Counted from the stretch's first letter, positions 26,129 to 34,299 are shown. The stretch is DNA of 41,968 nucleotides from Caryophanales bacterium UBA3620 (GCA_002375205.1 DFLL01000025.1:1-41968), one strand, 5' to 3'. Notes: a model not told the origin generated them from the sequence alone. Made by a program: numbers and translations.

Positions 26129-26159
26129 AAAAAATAATCAAGAATAAAAAAAATAATCA
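26122..26159 (+). repeat. Perfect 19-bp tandem duplication across the stop codon
   Basis: Positions 26122-26140 and 26141-26159 are identical, with no spacer. The first copy contains the stop codon of the NodB-like gene; the second runs into the terminator stem. It looks like a recent slippage or duplication event. Confidence 0.8.
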
Positions 26160-26178
26160 AGGTATACCTTGATTTTTT
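26155..26178 (+). terminator. Intrinsic terminator
   Basis: AATCAAGG (26155-26162) pairs with CCTTGATT (26167-26174) around TATA, running into TTTTTT. Confidence 0.85.
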
Positions 26179-26219
26179 ATAATTTCTTATTTATAATTAT
26201 TTTGATAGGAGACTTACAA

Positions 26220-27458
26220 ATGAATAAAAAAAGAAAAGCAAATAAAAAAATATATTTATTGATAATTTTAATGTTTGGAATTATTGCATTTATTATTGGC
26301 TTTAATAAAAAAACAATAAAAATTGATTATATGACTAAACTTAATACTATTGAAGATGTGAATATAATAAAAAATAAATATAAGATGAAGGTAAATACAA
26401 CATATGAGTACAGTGAAAAAGTTGAAAAAGATAAAATTATTTCACAAAGTATTAAAGAAGGTGAAGTATTAACTGAAGGATTAAAACTAGATATAGTAGT
26501 ATCACTTGGAAAAATAAATAAAGATAAATTAGCCGGTGATAATATAAACGAATTAGGAAAAGTTCCTATTATGATGTATCATGGTATAAGAAAAAAAACT
26601 TCCAATAGTACTGGTACTATTGGAGGTAATGTCGATAAAGATGGATATAATAGAACTCCCGATGCTTTTAGAGAAGATTTAGAGTTTTACTATGAAAAAG
26701 GTTACCAAATGATACGGTTAGAGGATTATATAAATGGAAAAATAGACGTAGACTATGGTAAAAGCCCAATAGTATTAACTTTTGATGATGGTAATGAAGA
26801 TAATATCAAAGTTACTGGACTAGATGATAATGGAAATATCATAATCGATGAAAATAGCGCTGTTGGAATATTAGAGGCATTTAAAAAGAAGCATCCTGAT
26901 AGTAAAGCTACGGCAACCTTCTTTGTTAATGGTGGTATCTTTAATCAAAAAGAATATAATGAAAAAATATTACATTTCTTAATAGATAATGGATATGATG
27001 TAGGAAATCATACACAGACACATCTTGATATAAAAAAATCTACTGGTGATAAAGTTCAAAAAGAAATAGCCTATGTTTATGATGAATTAGAAAAGATAAT
27101 TCCCGGAAAATATGTAAATATTGTTGCTCTTCCCTTTGGTAGCCCTTACTCAAAATCACATGAAAATTTTAAATATGTACTAGAAAGCAATTATAATGGA
27201 AAAACATATAAAACAGAAGCAGCTTTAAGAGTAGGATGGGAACCAGAATTATCACCATTTGATAAAGCATTTGATGTAACATTCTTAAAAAGATGTCGTG
27301 CATATGATAACAATGGAAAAGAATTTGATATTGAGATGGTATTTAAAAATTTAGAAGAAAATAAATATATCTCTGATGGCAATATCGACACAATTGTAAT
27401 TAAAGAATCAGACATTAGTAAATTAACTTCAACTGATAAAGACGTTATAACATATTAA
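26220..27458 (+). CDS. Membrane-anchored polysaccharide deacetylase with PASTA-like domain
   Basis: 412 residues. A basic N-terminus and one membrane helix (about 12-28) act as a signal anchor. A PASTA-like domain (about 38-95: DVNIIKNKYKMKV...IISQSIKEGEVL then VVSLGK) precedes a NodB deacetylase domain (about 105-390). Metal-binding Asp190 in TFDDG, and His264/His268 in NHTQTH, are intact. It probably removes acetyl groups from peptidoglycan or another envelope polysaccharide. ATG 26220 follows AGGAG; an upstream in-frame extension starts inside the terminator and is rejected. The pilin-like genes follow 9 nt on. Confidence 0.9.
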   Translation: MNKKRKANKKIYLLIILMFGIIAFIIGFNKKTIKIDYMTKLNTIEDVNIIKNKYKMKVNTTYEYSEKVEKDKIISQSIKEGEVLTEGLKLDIVVSLGKINKDKLAGDNINELGKVPIMMYHGIRKKTSNSTGTIGGNVDKDGYNRTPDAFREDLEFYYEKGYQMIRLEDYINGKIDVDYGKSPIVLTFDDGNEDNIKVTGLDDNGNIIIDENSAVGILEAFKKKHPDSKATATFFVNGGIFNQKEYNEKILHFLIDNGYDVGNHTQTHLDIKKSTGDKVQKEIAYVYDELEKIIPGKYVNIVALPFGSPYSKSHENFKYVLESNYNGKTYKTEAALRVGWEPELSPFDKAFDVTFLKRCRAYDNNGKEFDIEMVFKNLEENKYISDGNIDTIVIKESDISKLTSTDKDVITY

Positions 27459-27467
27459 GGAGGGAAT

Positions 27468-28262
27468 ATGAGATTAAATAATAAAGGATTTGCTATTACA
27501 GTAGTCCTATATGGGCTTCTGATACTATTTGTAGCGCTAACTAGTTCATATTTATTAGTATTATCTGCTCGAAAGAATCGAATAGATAACTTAGTAAGTG
27601 ATATTGAAAAAGAATATAATAAGGACACTATTAATAGTGATGAAAATAGCCCAGTTCCTACACCTCAACCAGATAATGACGAAAAAAATGTATTAACCAT
27701 TACATTAAACAAAGATGGTGGTGAAGGAGGCGATAATATCATCTATTACTCAAATGGCAACTGGTATTCAGATAGTAATGCAACAAATAGAATAGAAAAT
27801 ATCCAAACTCCTCAAAAATCAGAAAGTATATTTGATGGATTTTATGAAGGCAAAAATGGAGAAGGTACCAAAATAATCGATGAACATGGTAATATCGACA
27901 GTAGCGTATCACTAAGTGAAAGTAAAGAAATTTATGCCAAATGGTCTATGGGAAATGTAACGATAACAATTGATTTAATTGGTAAAAAAGACGGTACAAG
28001 AGATAAAACCATTGATTCATATAGTGAAACCATTCAAAATGGTAGCTACTTTACACATACATTTACCATTTTAAGTGATAGCATATATAGTAATAAAAAA
28101 GCATATCAATTTTCAAATTTTTTATGTAATGGTCACAATATTGGCAATATTACTGACAATATTAAATCATTCAATAGAGAGATAACGGCCACAATAAATT
28201 CTGTAACAGAAAATTTAAATTGTAAACTCACGTTAATTTATGTAGAATCGGGTACTATGTAA
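27468..28262 (+). CDS. Pilin-like membrane protein with InlB-like repeat
   Basis: 264 residues. The start, MRLNNKGFAITVVLYGLLIL, resembles a type IV prepilin head (NKGF followed by a hydrophobic helix) but lacks the Glu at position 5. Residues 55-72 are a Pro/Asp-rich linker. Residues 75-160 resemble an InlB/Listeria-Bacteroides repeat (FDGFYEGKNGEGTKII, then EIYAKW). The C-terminal part has two Cys residues. It is co-transcribed with the deacetylase upstream and the prepilin downstream. The role, pseudopilin or adhesin, is not determined. Confidence 0.65.
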   Translation: MRLNNKGFAITVVLYGLLILFVALTSSYLLVLSARKNRIDNLVSDIEKEYNKDTINSDENSPVPTPQPDNDEKNVLTITLNKDGGEGGDNIIYYSNGNWYSDSNATNRIENIQTPQKSESIFDGFYEGKNGEGTKIIDEHGNIDSSVSLSESKEIYAKWSMGNVTITIDLIGKKDGTRDKTIDSYSETIQNGSYFTHTFTILSDSIYSNKKAYQFSNFLCNGHNIGNITDNIKSFNREITATINSVTENLNCKLTLIYVESGTM

Positions 28263-28283
28263 TTTCTAAAAGGGGTGAAAAAA

Positions 28284-28634
28284 ATGAATAAAAAAGGTTT
28301 TACTTTAATAGAGGCACTTCTAGTACTCGCAATAATAGGAGTAATTCTGTTAACACTTATACCAAGTATAATAACAATCATAAATAAAAATAAACAGAAG
28401 TCTTGTGAGAGCACGAGGAATAGTATAATAAGTACTGCAAAAATGTATGTAGCAGAAAATAAGTATGAAAAAATTACATGTGGAACAAATATAATAACAA
28501 TTAAAAATCTGCGTGATTATGGAAATTTATCGGATATTAAAATAGATGAAAGATTTCCTGATAGCATAATAGTTAATTATAACTGTAATACAAAAGAATA
28601 CAATTATACATATGATGTAGATTGTCAAAATTAA
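28284..28634 (+). CDS. Type IV prepilin-like protein
   Basis: 116 residues. MNKKGFTLIEALLVLAIIG is a classical prepilin N-terminus: processing after Gly5, Phe1 and Glu5 of the mature protein, then a hydrophobic helix. Two Cys pairs lie in the small globular part. It should be cut and N-methylated by a prepilin peptidase, which is not encoded in this window, nor are pilus ATPases. ATG 28284 follows AGGGGTG. It sits 21 nt after the preceding pilin-like gene. Confidence 0.82.
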   Translation: MNKKGFTLIEALLVLAIIGVILLTLIPSIITIINKNKQKSCESTRNSIISTAKMYVAENKYEKITCGTNIITIKNLRDYGNLSDIKIDERFPDSIIVNYNCNTKEYNYTYDVDCQN

Positions 28635-28643
28635 GAAAAAGTA

Positions 28644-28672
28644 TTGTATTTTAAAAAATATTATGCTAAAAT
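28644..28672 (+). promoter_or_regulatory. Sigma-A-type promoter for sepF
   Basis: TTGTAT (28644-28649), a 17-nt spacer ending TGC (extended -10), and TAAAAT (28667-28672). Confidence 0.65.
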
Positions 28673-28695
28673 TAAAGAGAATAGGAGAGATATTT

Positions 28696-29085
28696 ATGGG
28701 TCTTAGTAAATTAAAAAAATTTGTAACAGAAGAGGTTATGGATGAAACTAACGAAGATGAATACTACGATGCTGAAAAAGTTTCAGGAAATCGTGATGGC
28801 AAGATGATCTTACTTGAACCAAGGGCATATTCTGAAAGCCAACAGATAGCGGATCATTTAAAGAAAAGAAATACAGTTGTAGTAAATATGAAAAGGGTTA
28901 CACCTGATCAAGCTAAAAGAATTGTTGATTTTCTATCTGGTACAGTATATGCAATAGGTGGAGACCTTCAAAAGATTGGTGGAGGAATATTCTTATGCAC
29001 TCCAAAAAACGTTAATGTCGAAGGTACAATTTCTGAAGAAGATGAAAAAAATAAGAAAAAGAATGATATTGACTTAGAATGGTAA
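28696..29085 (+). CDS. sepF: Cell division protein SepF
   Basis: 129 residues. An N-terminal amphipathic stretch (GLSKLKKFV) that could bind membrane is followed by an acidic linker. The SepF core (about 48-118) contains PRAYSESQQIADHLK, VVVNMKRV, RIVDFLSGTVYAIGG and IFLCTP. SepF tethers and bundles FtsZ at the division site. ATG 28696 follows AGGAGA; an upstream in-frame TTG lies before the RBS. divIVA follows after 24 nt. In many Bacillota yggT and ylmH lie between sepF and divIVA; both are missing here. Confidence 0.93.
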   Translation: MGLSKLKKFVTEEVMDETNEDEYYDAEKVSGNRDGKMILLEPRAYSESQQIADHLKKRNTVVVNMKRVTPDQAKRIVDFLSGTVYAIGGDLQKIGGGIFLCTPKNVNVEGTISEEDEKNKKKNDIDLEW

Positions 29086-29109
29086 TATAAAAGATAAGAG
29101 TGGTGACTT

Positions 29110-29544
29110 ATGAAGAGATTTACAATTACTAGCGAAGGCTACAATATTGATGAAGTAAATAGATTTATTGATGTTGTAATCAAAAGATTAGAAAAACTAA
29201 ATAATGAAAATTCTCTACTACAGATGAAAATTTCTTCATTAGAAGAAGAAATAAGTAAAGAGAAAACAAATGAAGCAAAGATGGCCGAAGCCATTATAGC
29301 GGCACAAAGTACAGCTGAAAAAATAAAATCATTAGCTAGAGAAGAAGCAAATATAATCGTAGAAGAAGCAAGAAATAATGCAAATTCTATCGTTCATGAA
29401 GCCTTAGTAACTGCTCAAAAAACAGAAAATGAATCGTCACTGCTTAAAAAGAATACTGTTGTATTTAAAAACAGAATAAAAAATATTATAAAGGCACAAC
29501 TTGAACTAGCAGATGAACTAGACAAATATGATTTAGATCTTTAA
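29110..29544 (+). CDS. divIVA: DivIVA-family cell division/polarity protein
   Basis: 144 residues. The N-terminal DivIVA lipid-binding region (about 1-40: FTITSEGYNIDEVNRFID) is followed by a long coiled coil rich in Glu, Lys and Ala through residue 130. It should self-assemble at curved membrane such as the septum. The second gene of the sepF unit, with GGTGA as RBS. Slightly short for the family. Confidence 0.9.
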   Translation: MKRFTITSEGYNIDEVNRFIDVVIKRLEKLNNENSLLQMKISSLEEEISKEKTNEAKMAEAIIAAQSTAEKIKSLAREEANIIVEEARNNANSIVHEALVTAQKTENESSLLKKNTVVFKNRIKNIIKAQLELADELDKYDLDL

Positions 29545-29547
29545 TAG

Positions 29548-29580
29548 TATCAAGGCCCCTGCCTTGGTATATTTATTTTA
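29548..29580 (+). terminator. Intrinsic terminator after divIVA
   Basis: TATCAAGG (29548-29555) pairs with CCTTGGTA (29562-29569) with one G-U, loop CCCCTG, followed by TATTTATTTT. Confidence 0.75.
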
Positions 29581-29598
29581 AGAATAAAAGGAGGACAT

Positions 29599-30216
29599 AT
29601 GATAAAAAATGTTTTTATAGAATCACTGCCTAACATATGGCCAATGATTGTTATTATTCTGGTAATAGTAACAAGTCTTAGAATAGCATATTTAATAACT
29701 AAACATAAAAAGTTTTTACTACATAAAGAACTTATATATTTAATAGCAATAACATATATATTATGTCTATTTTATGTAGTAACATTTCAAGATTCCAATT
29801 ATGGAGTATCCAACTATATACCATTTAAAGAAATCTTTAGATATAATATTGGCTCAAGGAAATTTATCAAAAACATCTTAGGAAATATAATGCTTTTTAT
29901 ACCATATGGTTTTTTATCTTCTTATATCTTAAAAAATCGCAAAATAAGTATTACATTTATTTTATCACTAATAGTATCCGTAACAATAGAAGTAGTACAA
30001 TATCATATAGGAAGAGTATTTGATATCGATGACATAATACTAAATGTACTAGGAGGCATAATCGGAGGACTACTATTTATAGGTATCGATGCCATTCAAA
30101 ATAAAGTTAAAATACTTAAAAATGATACAGTAATAGATATTTTAGTAATACTTTTATTAATAATAACTATCATGTATTCATTTAATATAAATATATTTGG
30201 TATGATATGGGGGTAA
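29599..30216 (+). CDS. VanZ-like membrane protein
   Basis: 205 residues with about five transmembrane helices. The family blocks are visible: GNIMLFIPYGF (about 95-105), a Glu-x-x-Gln pair in IEVVQYHIGRVFDIDDI, and LNVLGGIIGG. VanZ-like proteins are linked to low-level glycopeptide resistance in one system, but most homologues, including this one, have unknown roles. It starts behind AAAGGAGG and is 4 nt from ybeY. Confidence 0.85.
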   Translation: MIKNVFIESLPNIWPMIVIILVIVTSLRIAYLITKHKKFLLHKELIYLIAITYILCLFYVVTFQDSNYGVSNYIPFKEIFRYNIGSRKFIKNILGNIMLFIPYGFLSSYILKNRKISITFILSLIVSVTIEVVQYHIGRVFDIDDIILNVLGGIIGGLLFIGIDAIQNKVKILKNDTVIDILVILLLIITIMYSFNINIFGMIWG

Positions 30217-30220
30217 TAAA

Positions 30221-30661
30221 ATGTTTGATATAATCAATAATACCAATAAAAAAATAGAAGAAATAAATAAATTAGAAAAATATCTAAAATTCATTGTAAA
30301 GAAATTAAATATTGAAAAAGCTATATTTAATATAATATTTGTAAGTAATGAAGAAATACATAAAATAAATAGAGAGTATCGAAATACCGATAGAGTAACT
30401 GATGTAATATCATTTGCCCTAGAAGATAATCAAGACATCGTATATGAAGATTTTAGATTACTAGGAGATATTTATATAGCAATAGATGTAGCATATGATC
30501 AAGCAATAGAATACAATCATTCGAGAGAAAGAGAAGTATGCTTTTTAGCTACCCATGGTATTCTACATCTACTTGGTTATGACCATATGACTGACGAAGA
30601 AGAAAAAGAAATGTTTTCTCTTCAAGAAAAGTTACTACAAGAATATAATATAACAAGATAA
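30221..30661 (+). CDS. ybeY: Endoribonuclease YbeY
   Basis: 146 residues. The zinc-binding motif H-x3-H-x5-H is present in HGILHLLGYDH (His112, His116, His122), preceded by the RNTDRVTDVISFAL block near residue 60. YbeY takes part in 16S rRNA maturation and ribosome quality control in the cytoplasm. It is 4 nt after the VanZ-like gene and 13 nt before cdd, an order seen in other Bacillota. Confidence 0.95.
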   Translation: MFDIINNTNKKIEEINKLEKYLKFIVKKLNIEKAIFNIIFVSNEEIHKINREYRNTDRVTDVISFALEDNQDIVYEDFRLLGDIYIAIDVAYDQAIEYNHSREREVCFLATHGILHLLGYDHMTDEEEKEMFSLQEKLLQEYNITR

Positions 30662-30674
30662 AAGGGAGGGTAAA

Positions 30675-31061
30675 ATGGAAGAAAGTTTAAAAAGATTATT
30701 AAAAAATAGTTATAGTCCTTACTCTGGATTTAAAGTAGCCGCAATATGTTTAATGAAAGATGGAAAAAGTTTTGGTGGAGTAAACGTTGAAAATGCTTCC
30801 TTTGGAGCCACCATTTGTGCTGAAAGAGTAGCTATAAATAGCGCTATAGCAAGTGGCTATAAAAAAGGGGACTTTAGTAAAATGTATGTAATGTGTGATA
30901 GCCCAAAAATATCTACTTGTTGTTTCTTATGTAGACAAGTGATAAGTGAATTTTTTCATGATGAAGATGAAATAATATTATATAGTAATGATTATGATAG
31001 AGAAATATATACTGTAAAGGATTTATGCCCATATCCCTTTGGTAGTGATGATTTAAAATAA
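30675..31061 (+). CDS. cdd: Cytidine deaminase
   Basis: 128 residues, normal length for the homotetrameric type. NVENASFGATICAER supplies the zinc ligand Cys48 and proton-shuttle Glu50. CCFLC supplies Cys83 and Cys86; the usual Pro before the first of these is Cys82 here. It converts cytidine and deoxycytidine to uridine and deoxyuridine for pyrimidine salvage. RBS GGGAGGG. Its 3' end is shared with a bidirectional terminator. Confidence 0.92.
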   Translation: MEESLKRLLKNSYSPYSGFKVAAICLMKDGKSFGGVNVENASFGATICAERVAINSAIASGYKKGDFSKMYVMCDSPKISTCCFLCRQVISEFFHDEDEIILYSNDYDREIYTVKDLCPYPFGSDDLK

Positions 31062-31087
31062 ATTAATAGTTTGTATTAATTTATTTT
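31055..31087. terminator. Bidirectional terminator between cdd and spoVB
   Basis: AAAATAAATTAATA (31055-31068) and TATTAATTTATTTT (31074-31087) form a perfect 14-bp stem with loop GTTTG. On either strand it is A-rich before and T-rich after. It covers the stop codons of both convergent genes. Confidence 0.75.
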
Positions 31088-32365
31088 CTTTTTAACATAG
31101 TATATATGATGTCCAGTTACTACTACTATATTAAGAATAGAAGAAATAATTAAACTCCATAATCCTATCTTTAAAAAACTAAGTATTATTAAGGAAAGGA
31201 TTTTTGTTATACCTCCATATAAAGTTCCTTTCATAGCTTCTTTAGATAAACCAATACCAGTTAGAGCACTAGTAAGAGGTGCCTGTATGTAATGAAGTAA
31301 AAAGAATGGTGCAGTAATTTTAATATAGTTAATTCCTAAATTTGTATTATATATTAAGCCTAATAATTTATCGGGAACAATAATAAAAAGTATAGTACAA
31401 GGAATACCTACTAGTAATGAAAAAACAATTGCTTGTTTTAATTTTTTCATAGCGTATACTTTGTTATTATTACTATAACTATTAGATATTACTGGTAGTA
31501 TAGCAGAACTTATAGCCAAAGTAAAAAACGAAGGAAGTAATAATAATGGGTACACATAACCATTTATTACGCCGTATTCCAGTGTTATATAATCACTACT
31601 ATAACCAGTGTATTTAAGTATAGTAGTTAAAATAATCGGCTCCAAAAAATAAGTAATAGAACCAATTAATCTTGAAGTAGTTGTAGGAATACTAATACCA
31701 AATATTTCTTTTAATAAAGAATTATCTTTTTTTAAATCTTCTTTATATATTTTTTCTTTAGGTAAAAAGAGAGTGAGTACAAGTATAGATATACCCTCAC
31801 TAATAATATTAATTAACACAACAGTCGTAACCGCTTTTACTATTCCAAATTTAGTCATATAAGAAACAACAAATACAGTAAGTATTAATCTAGTCAATTG
31901 TTCTATTATATTTGATAAGCTACAAGGAAATACATTTTCTTTGCCAAAAAAATAACCCTTTATAATAGAAGATAATGCTATAAAAGGAAGAGTACTACCA
32001 ATTGCTATTAATGGATAATAAGTATTAGAGTTATGTAATAATTTACTAGATAAGTAAGGAGATATAATGATAATTATAATTATTAGAAGCAAATTATATA
32101 TAAGTATTAAATAAGTAGTAGGAATAATTATTTTTTTACTACTTTTTTTCTTTTCCGATACCAATTTAGTAATTGCTATAGGTACTCCAAGATTACATAA
32201 AGTAATAAACAAATTAAAAGTAGGAAGGACTAACATATAAAGGCTTATCCCTTCTGTACCAATACTTCTCGTTAAAGCAATTTTAATAACCATACCTAGT
32301 ATTTTAGTAATAAATCCCCCAACTATTAAGATAATAGTAGATTTAATAAATTTATTATTTTTCAT
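31076..32365 (-). CDS. spoVB: SpoVB-like oligosaccharide flippase (MATE/MOP superfamily)
   Basis: 429 residues, about 12 to 14 transmembrane helices. The start FIKSTIILIVGGFITKILGM followed by IGTEGISLYML, and NLGVPIAITKLVSEKK, are characteristic of SpoVB-type flippases, which support spore cortex synthesis; related proteins flip lipid II or other lipid-linked sugars. The functional split between SpoVB and MurJ-type relatives cannot be settled by eye, though the spoVA genes next door favour SpoVB. At 429 residues it is somewhat shorter than Bacillus SpoVB. No Shine-Dalgarno sequence is visible before the ATG, which is unusual in this window. It is the only large minus-strand gene. Confidence 0.85.
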   Translation of the reverse strand: MKNNKFIKSTIILIVGGFITKILGMVIKIALTRSIGTEGISLYMLVLPTFNLFITLCNLGVPIAITKLVSEKKKSSKKIIIPTTYLILIYNLLLIIIIIIISPYLSSKLLHNSNTYYPLIAIGSTLPFIALSSIIKGYFFGKENVFPCSLSNIIEQLTRLILTVFVVSYMTKFGIVKAVTTVVLINIISEGISILVLTLFLPKEKIYKEDLKKDNSLLKEIFGISIPTTTSRLIGSITYFLEPIILTTILKYTGYSSDYITLEYGVINGYVYPLLLLPSFFTLAISSAILPVISNSYSNNNKVYAMKKLKQAIVFSLLVGIPCTILFIIVPDKLLGLIYNTNLGINYIKITAPFFLLHYIQAPLTSALTGIGLSKEAMKGTLYGGITKILSLIILSFLKIGLWSLIISSILNIVVVTGHHIYYVKKKIN

Positions 32366-32396
32366 AATAAAATATATGTTTAAAATTAATTAAAAA

Positions 32397-32425
32397 GTAT
32401 AAAAAATAAATAAATATAAATACTA
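32397..32425 (+). promoter_or_regulatory. Candidate sigma-G (forespore) promoter for spoVA
   Basis: GTATA (32397-32401) matches the sigma-G -35 pattern (G-H-A-T-R), and AATACTA (32419-32425) matches 6 of 7 bases of CATHMTA, with a 17-nt spacer (18 is usual). spoVA operons are sigma-G-dependent in Bacillus. No good sigma-A alternative is visible in this gap. Confidence 0.5.
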
Positions 32426-32440
32426 TAAGTGGTGAAGAAT

Positions 32441-32881
32441 ATGAATAAGAATAAATATAAAGAAATAGTAAACAGAAATACACCTAAAGAAGAATGTTTT
32501 AAAAATGGAATAATAGCATTCTTAGTTGGAGGAACTATAGGTGCTTTAGGTGAACTTCTTCTTAGATGTTATATGATGTGGCTAAATCTGCCTCGAAAAG
32601 AATCAGGAATATTAGTAACCCTCACATTTGTAGCTATTGCTTCAATTCTTACAGCTTTAGGCATATTTGATGTTTTAGTTACTAAGGTGAAGGCTGCTTT
32701 ATTTATTCCAATTACTGGTTTTGCTCATTCAATGACCAGTGCTGCACTTGAATATAAACATGAAGGATTAGTGCTTGGAATTGGCACTAATATTTTTAAA
32801 TTAGCAGGTACGGTAATTTTATATGGCGTAGTATCAGTATATGTTTTTGGCCTTATTAGACTACTGACAATAGGAGGATAA
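32441..32881 (+). CDS. spoVAC: Stage V sporulation protein AC
   Basis: 146 residues with about four transmembrane helices. AFLVGGTIGALGELL and the FIPITGFAHSMTSAALEYKHEG block are typical of SpoVAC, part of the channel that moves Ca-dipicolinate into the forespore and out at germination. ATG 32441 lies behind GGTGA; a GTG at 32429 overlaps that site. The spoVAD start follows after 2 nt. Confidence 0.93.
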   Translation: MNKNKYKEIVNRNTPKEECFKNGIIAFLVGGTIGALGELLLRCYMMWLNLPRKESGILVTLTFVAIASILTALGIFDVLVTKVKAALFIPITGFAHSMTSAALEYKHEGLVLGIGTNIFKLAGTVILYGVVSVYVFGLIRLLTIGG

Positions 32882-32883
32882 AA

Positions 32884-33882
32884 ATGACTATTAAATATAA
32901 TAATGTGTATATAATGGATACATATACAGTATGTGGACCATACGAAAATGATGGACCATTATCTAATTACTTTGATAAGAAATATGAAAAAGAATTATAT
33001 TTTGGAGAAAAATCTTGGGAAAAAGCAGAAGTTCATTTACTTAAAGAAGCAAATACTAATATTTTAAAAAAAAATAAAATAAAAGAAGAAGATATAGATT
33101 TACTTATATCCGGAGATTTACAAAATCAGATATCAGCATCAGACTATATGGCAAGAGATTTTAATATTCCATTTATAGGAATTTTTGAGGCCTGCTCGAC
33201 AATTAGTGAAGGAATAATACTAGGTAGTACTTTTATTGAGGGAAAGAAGGCTAAAAAAGTAATAGCATGCACATCTAGTCATAATATGGTTGCAGAGAAA
33301 CAATTCCGAAATCCTACTGAATATGGTGCACCAAAAAAGAAGACCGCCACTTTTACTTCTACTGGTGCTGCTAGTATATTACTTACAAATAAAAAAAGTA
33401 AGGTAAAAATAGAAAGTACAACAATTGGTAAAGTAGTTGATATGGGAGTTACAGATGTTAATCATATGGGAGCAGTTATGGCTCCAGCAGCTGGAGATGT
33501 TATTTATAATCATTTAAAAGATACTAATAGAGATCCATCTTATTATGATTTAATATTAACTGGTGACTTAGGTATATATGGTAAGAACATATTAAGAGAC
33601 TATATGCTAACAAAGTATAATATTGAGCTAGGTAATAACTATAATGATTGTGGTACTCTTCTTTATGATTTAGATAAACAACCAGTACTAGCAGGTGCAT
33701 CTGGTCCAGTATGCTCAGCATTAGTGGGATTTGGTTATATTTATAAAGAAATGCTGAAAGGCAAATACAAAAAAGTTTTACTAGTACCAACCGGAGCCTT
33801 ATTCTCGCCAACATTTACTTTTCAAAAAGAAACAATACCAGGAATAGCTAATGCTATTAGTTTGGAGGATGTAGAAAAATGA
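32884..33882 (+). CDS. spoVAD: Stage V sporulation protein AD
   Basis: 332 residues, thiolase-like fold. YTVCGPYENDGPL near the N-terminus, LISGDLQNQISASDYMARD, the IFEACSTISEGI block with the conserved Cys, and the C-terminal LLVPTGALFSP stretch identify SpoVAD, the soluble dipicolinic-acid-binding component on the forespore membrane. It overlaps spoVAE by 4 nt (ATGA) and follows spoVAC by 2 nt. Confidence 0.95.
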   Translation: MTIKYNNVYIMDTYTVCGPYENDGPLSNYFDKKYEKELYFGEKSWEKAEVHLLKEANTNILKKNKIKEEDIDLLISGDLQNQISASDYMARDFNIPFIGIFEACSTISEGIILGSTFIEGKKAKKVIACTSSHNMVAEKQFRNPTEYGAPKKKTATFTSTGAASILLTNKKSKVKIESTTIGKVVDMGVTDVNHMGAVMAPAAGDVIYNHLKDTNRDPSYYDLILTGDLGIYGKNILRDYMLTKYNIELGNNYNDCGTLLYDLDKQPVLAGASGPVCSALVGFGYIYKEMLKGKYKKVLLVPTGALFSPTFTFQKETIPGIANAISLEDVEK

Positions 33883-34229
33883 CCTATATATATGCTTTTC
33901 TTTTCTGTGGTTTTGTTTGCTTAATAGCACAAATAATTTTAGATAACACTAAGTTTACTCCAGGACATATTACTTCTCTTTTTGTAGTTATAGGAGCCTT
34001 CCTAGATGTTTTTGGTATTTATGATAAATTTGTTTTATATGCAGGAGCAGGAGCCCTTCTTCCAATTACTTCTTTTGGACATTTACTAATACATGGTGCC
34101 ATGGATATGGCTCATGATATAGGTCCACTAGGGTTATCTCTTGGAATATTTAATTTAACTAGTGCTGGTATTTCTATTGCATTAGTACTATCATTCATCT
34201 TAGCAATAGTTTTTAAACCAAAACACTAA
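33879..34229 (+). CDS. spoVAE: Stage V sporulation protein AE (AEB-type)
   Basis: 116 residues with three or four transmembrane helices. PGHITSLFVVIGAFLDVFGIYD and GAGALLPITSFGHLLIHGAM are the family blocks, and resemble those in SpoVAC (both have a PIT-x-F-x-H segment). With AC and AD it makes the core SpoVA channel. The accessory AA, AB, AEA and AF genes of Bacillus are absent here, as in many spore formers. GGAGG precedes the start. Confidence 0.93.
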   Translation: MTYIYAFLFCGFVCLIAQIILDNTKFTPGHITSLFVVIGAFLDVFGIYDKFVLYAGAGALLPITSFGHLLIHGAMDMAHDIGPLGLSLGIFNLTSAGISIALVLSFILAIVFKPKH

Positions 34230-34260
34230 TAAAACAAGTACAAACTACTTGTTTTATTTT
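34229..34260 (+). terminator. Intrinsic terminator of the spoVA operon
   Basis: ATAAAACAAGTA (34229-34240) pairs perfectly with TACTTGTTTTAT (34246-34257) around CAAAC, then TTT. Confidence 0.8.
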
Positions 34261-34299
34261 GATATTTAGTTTATAATTTATATTGTAGGTGACTGATTA

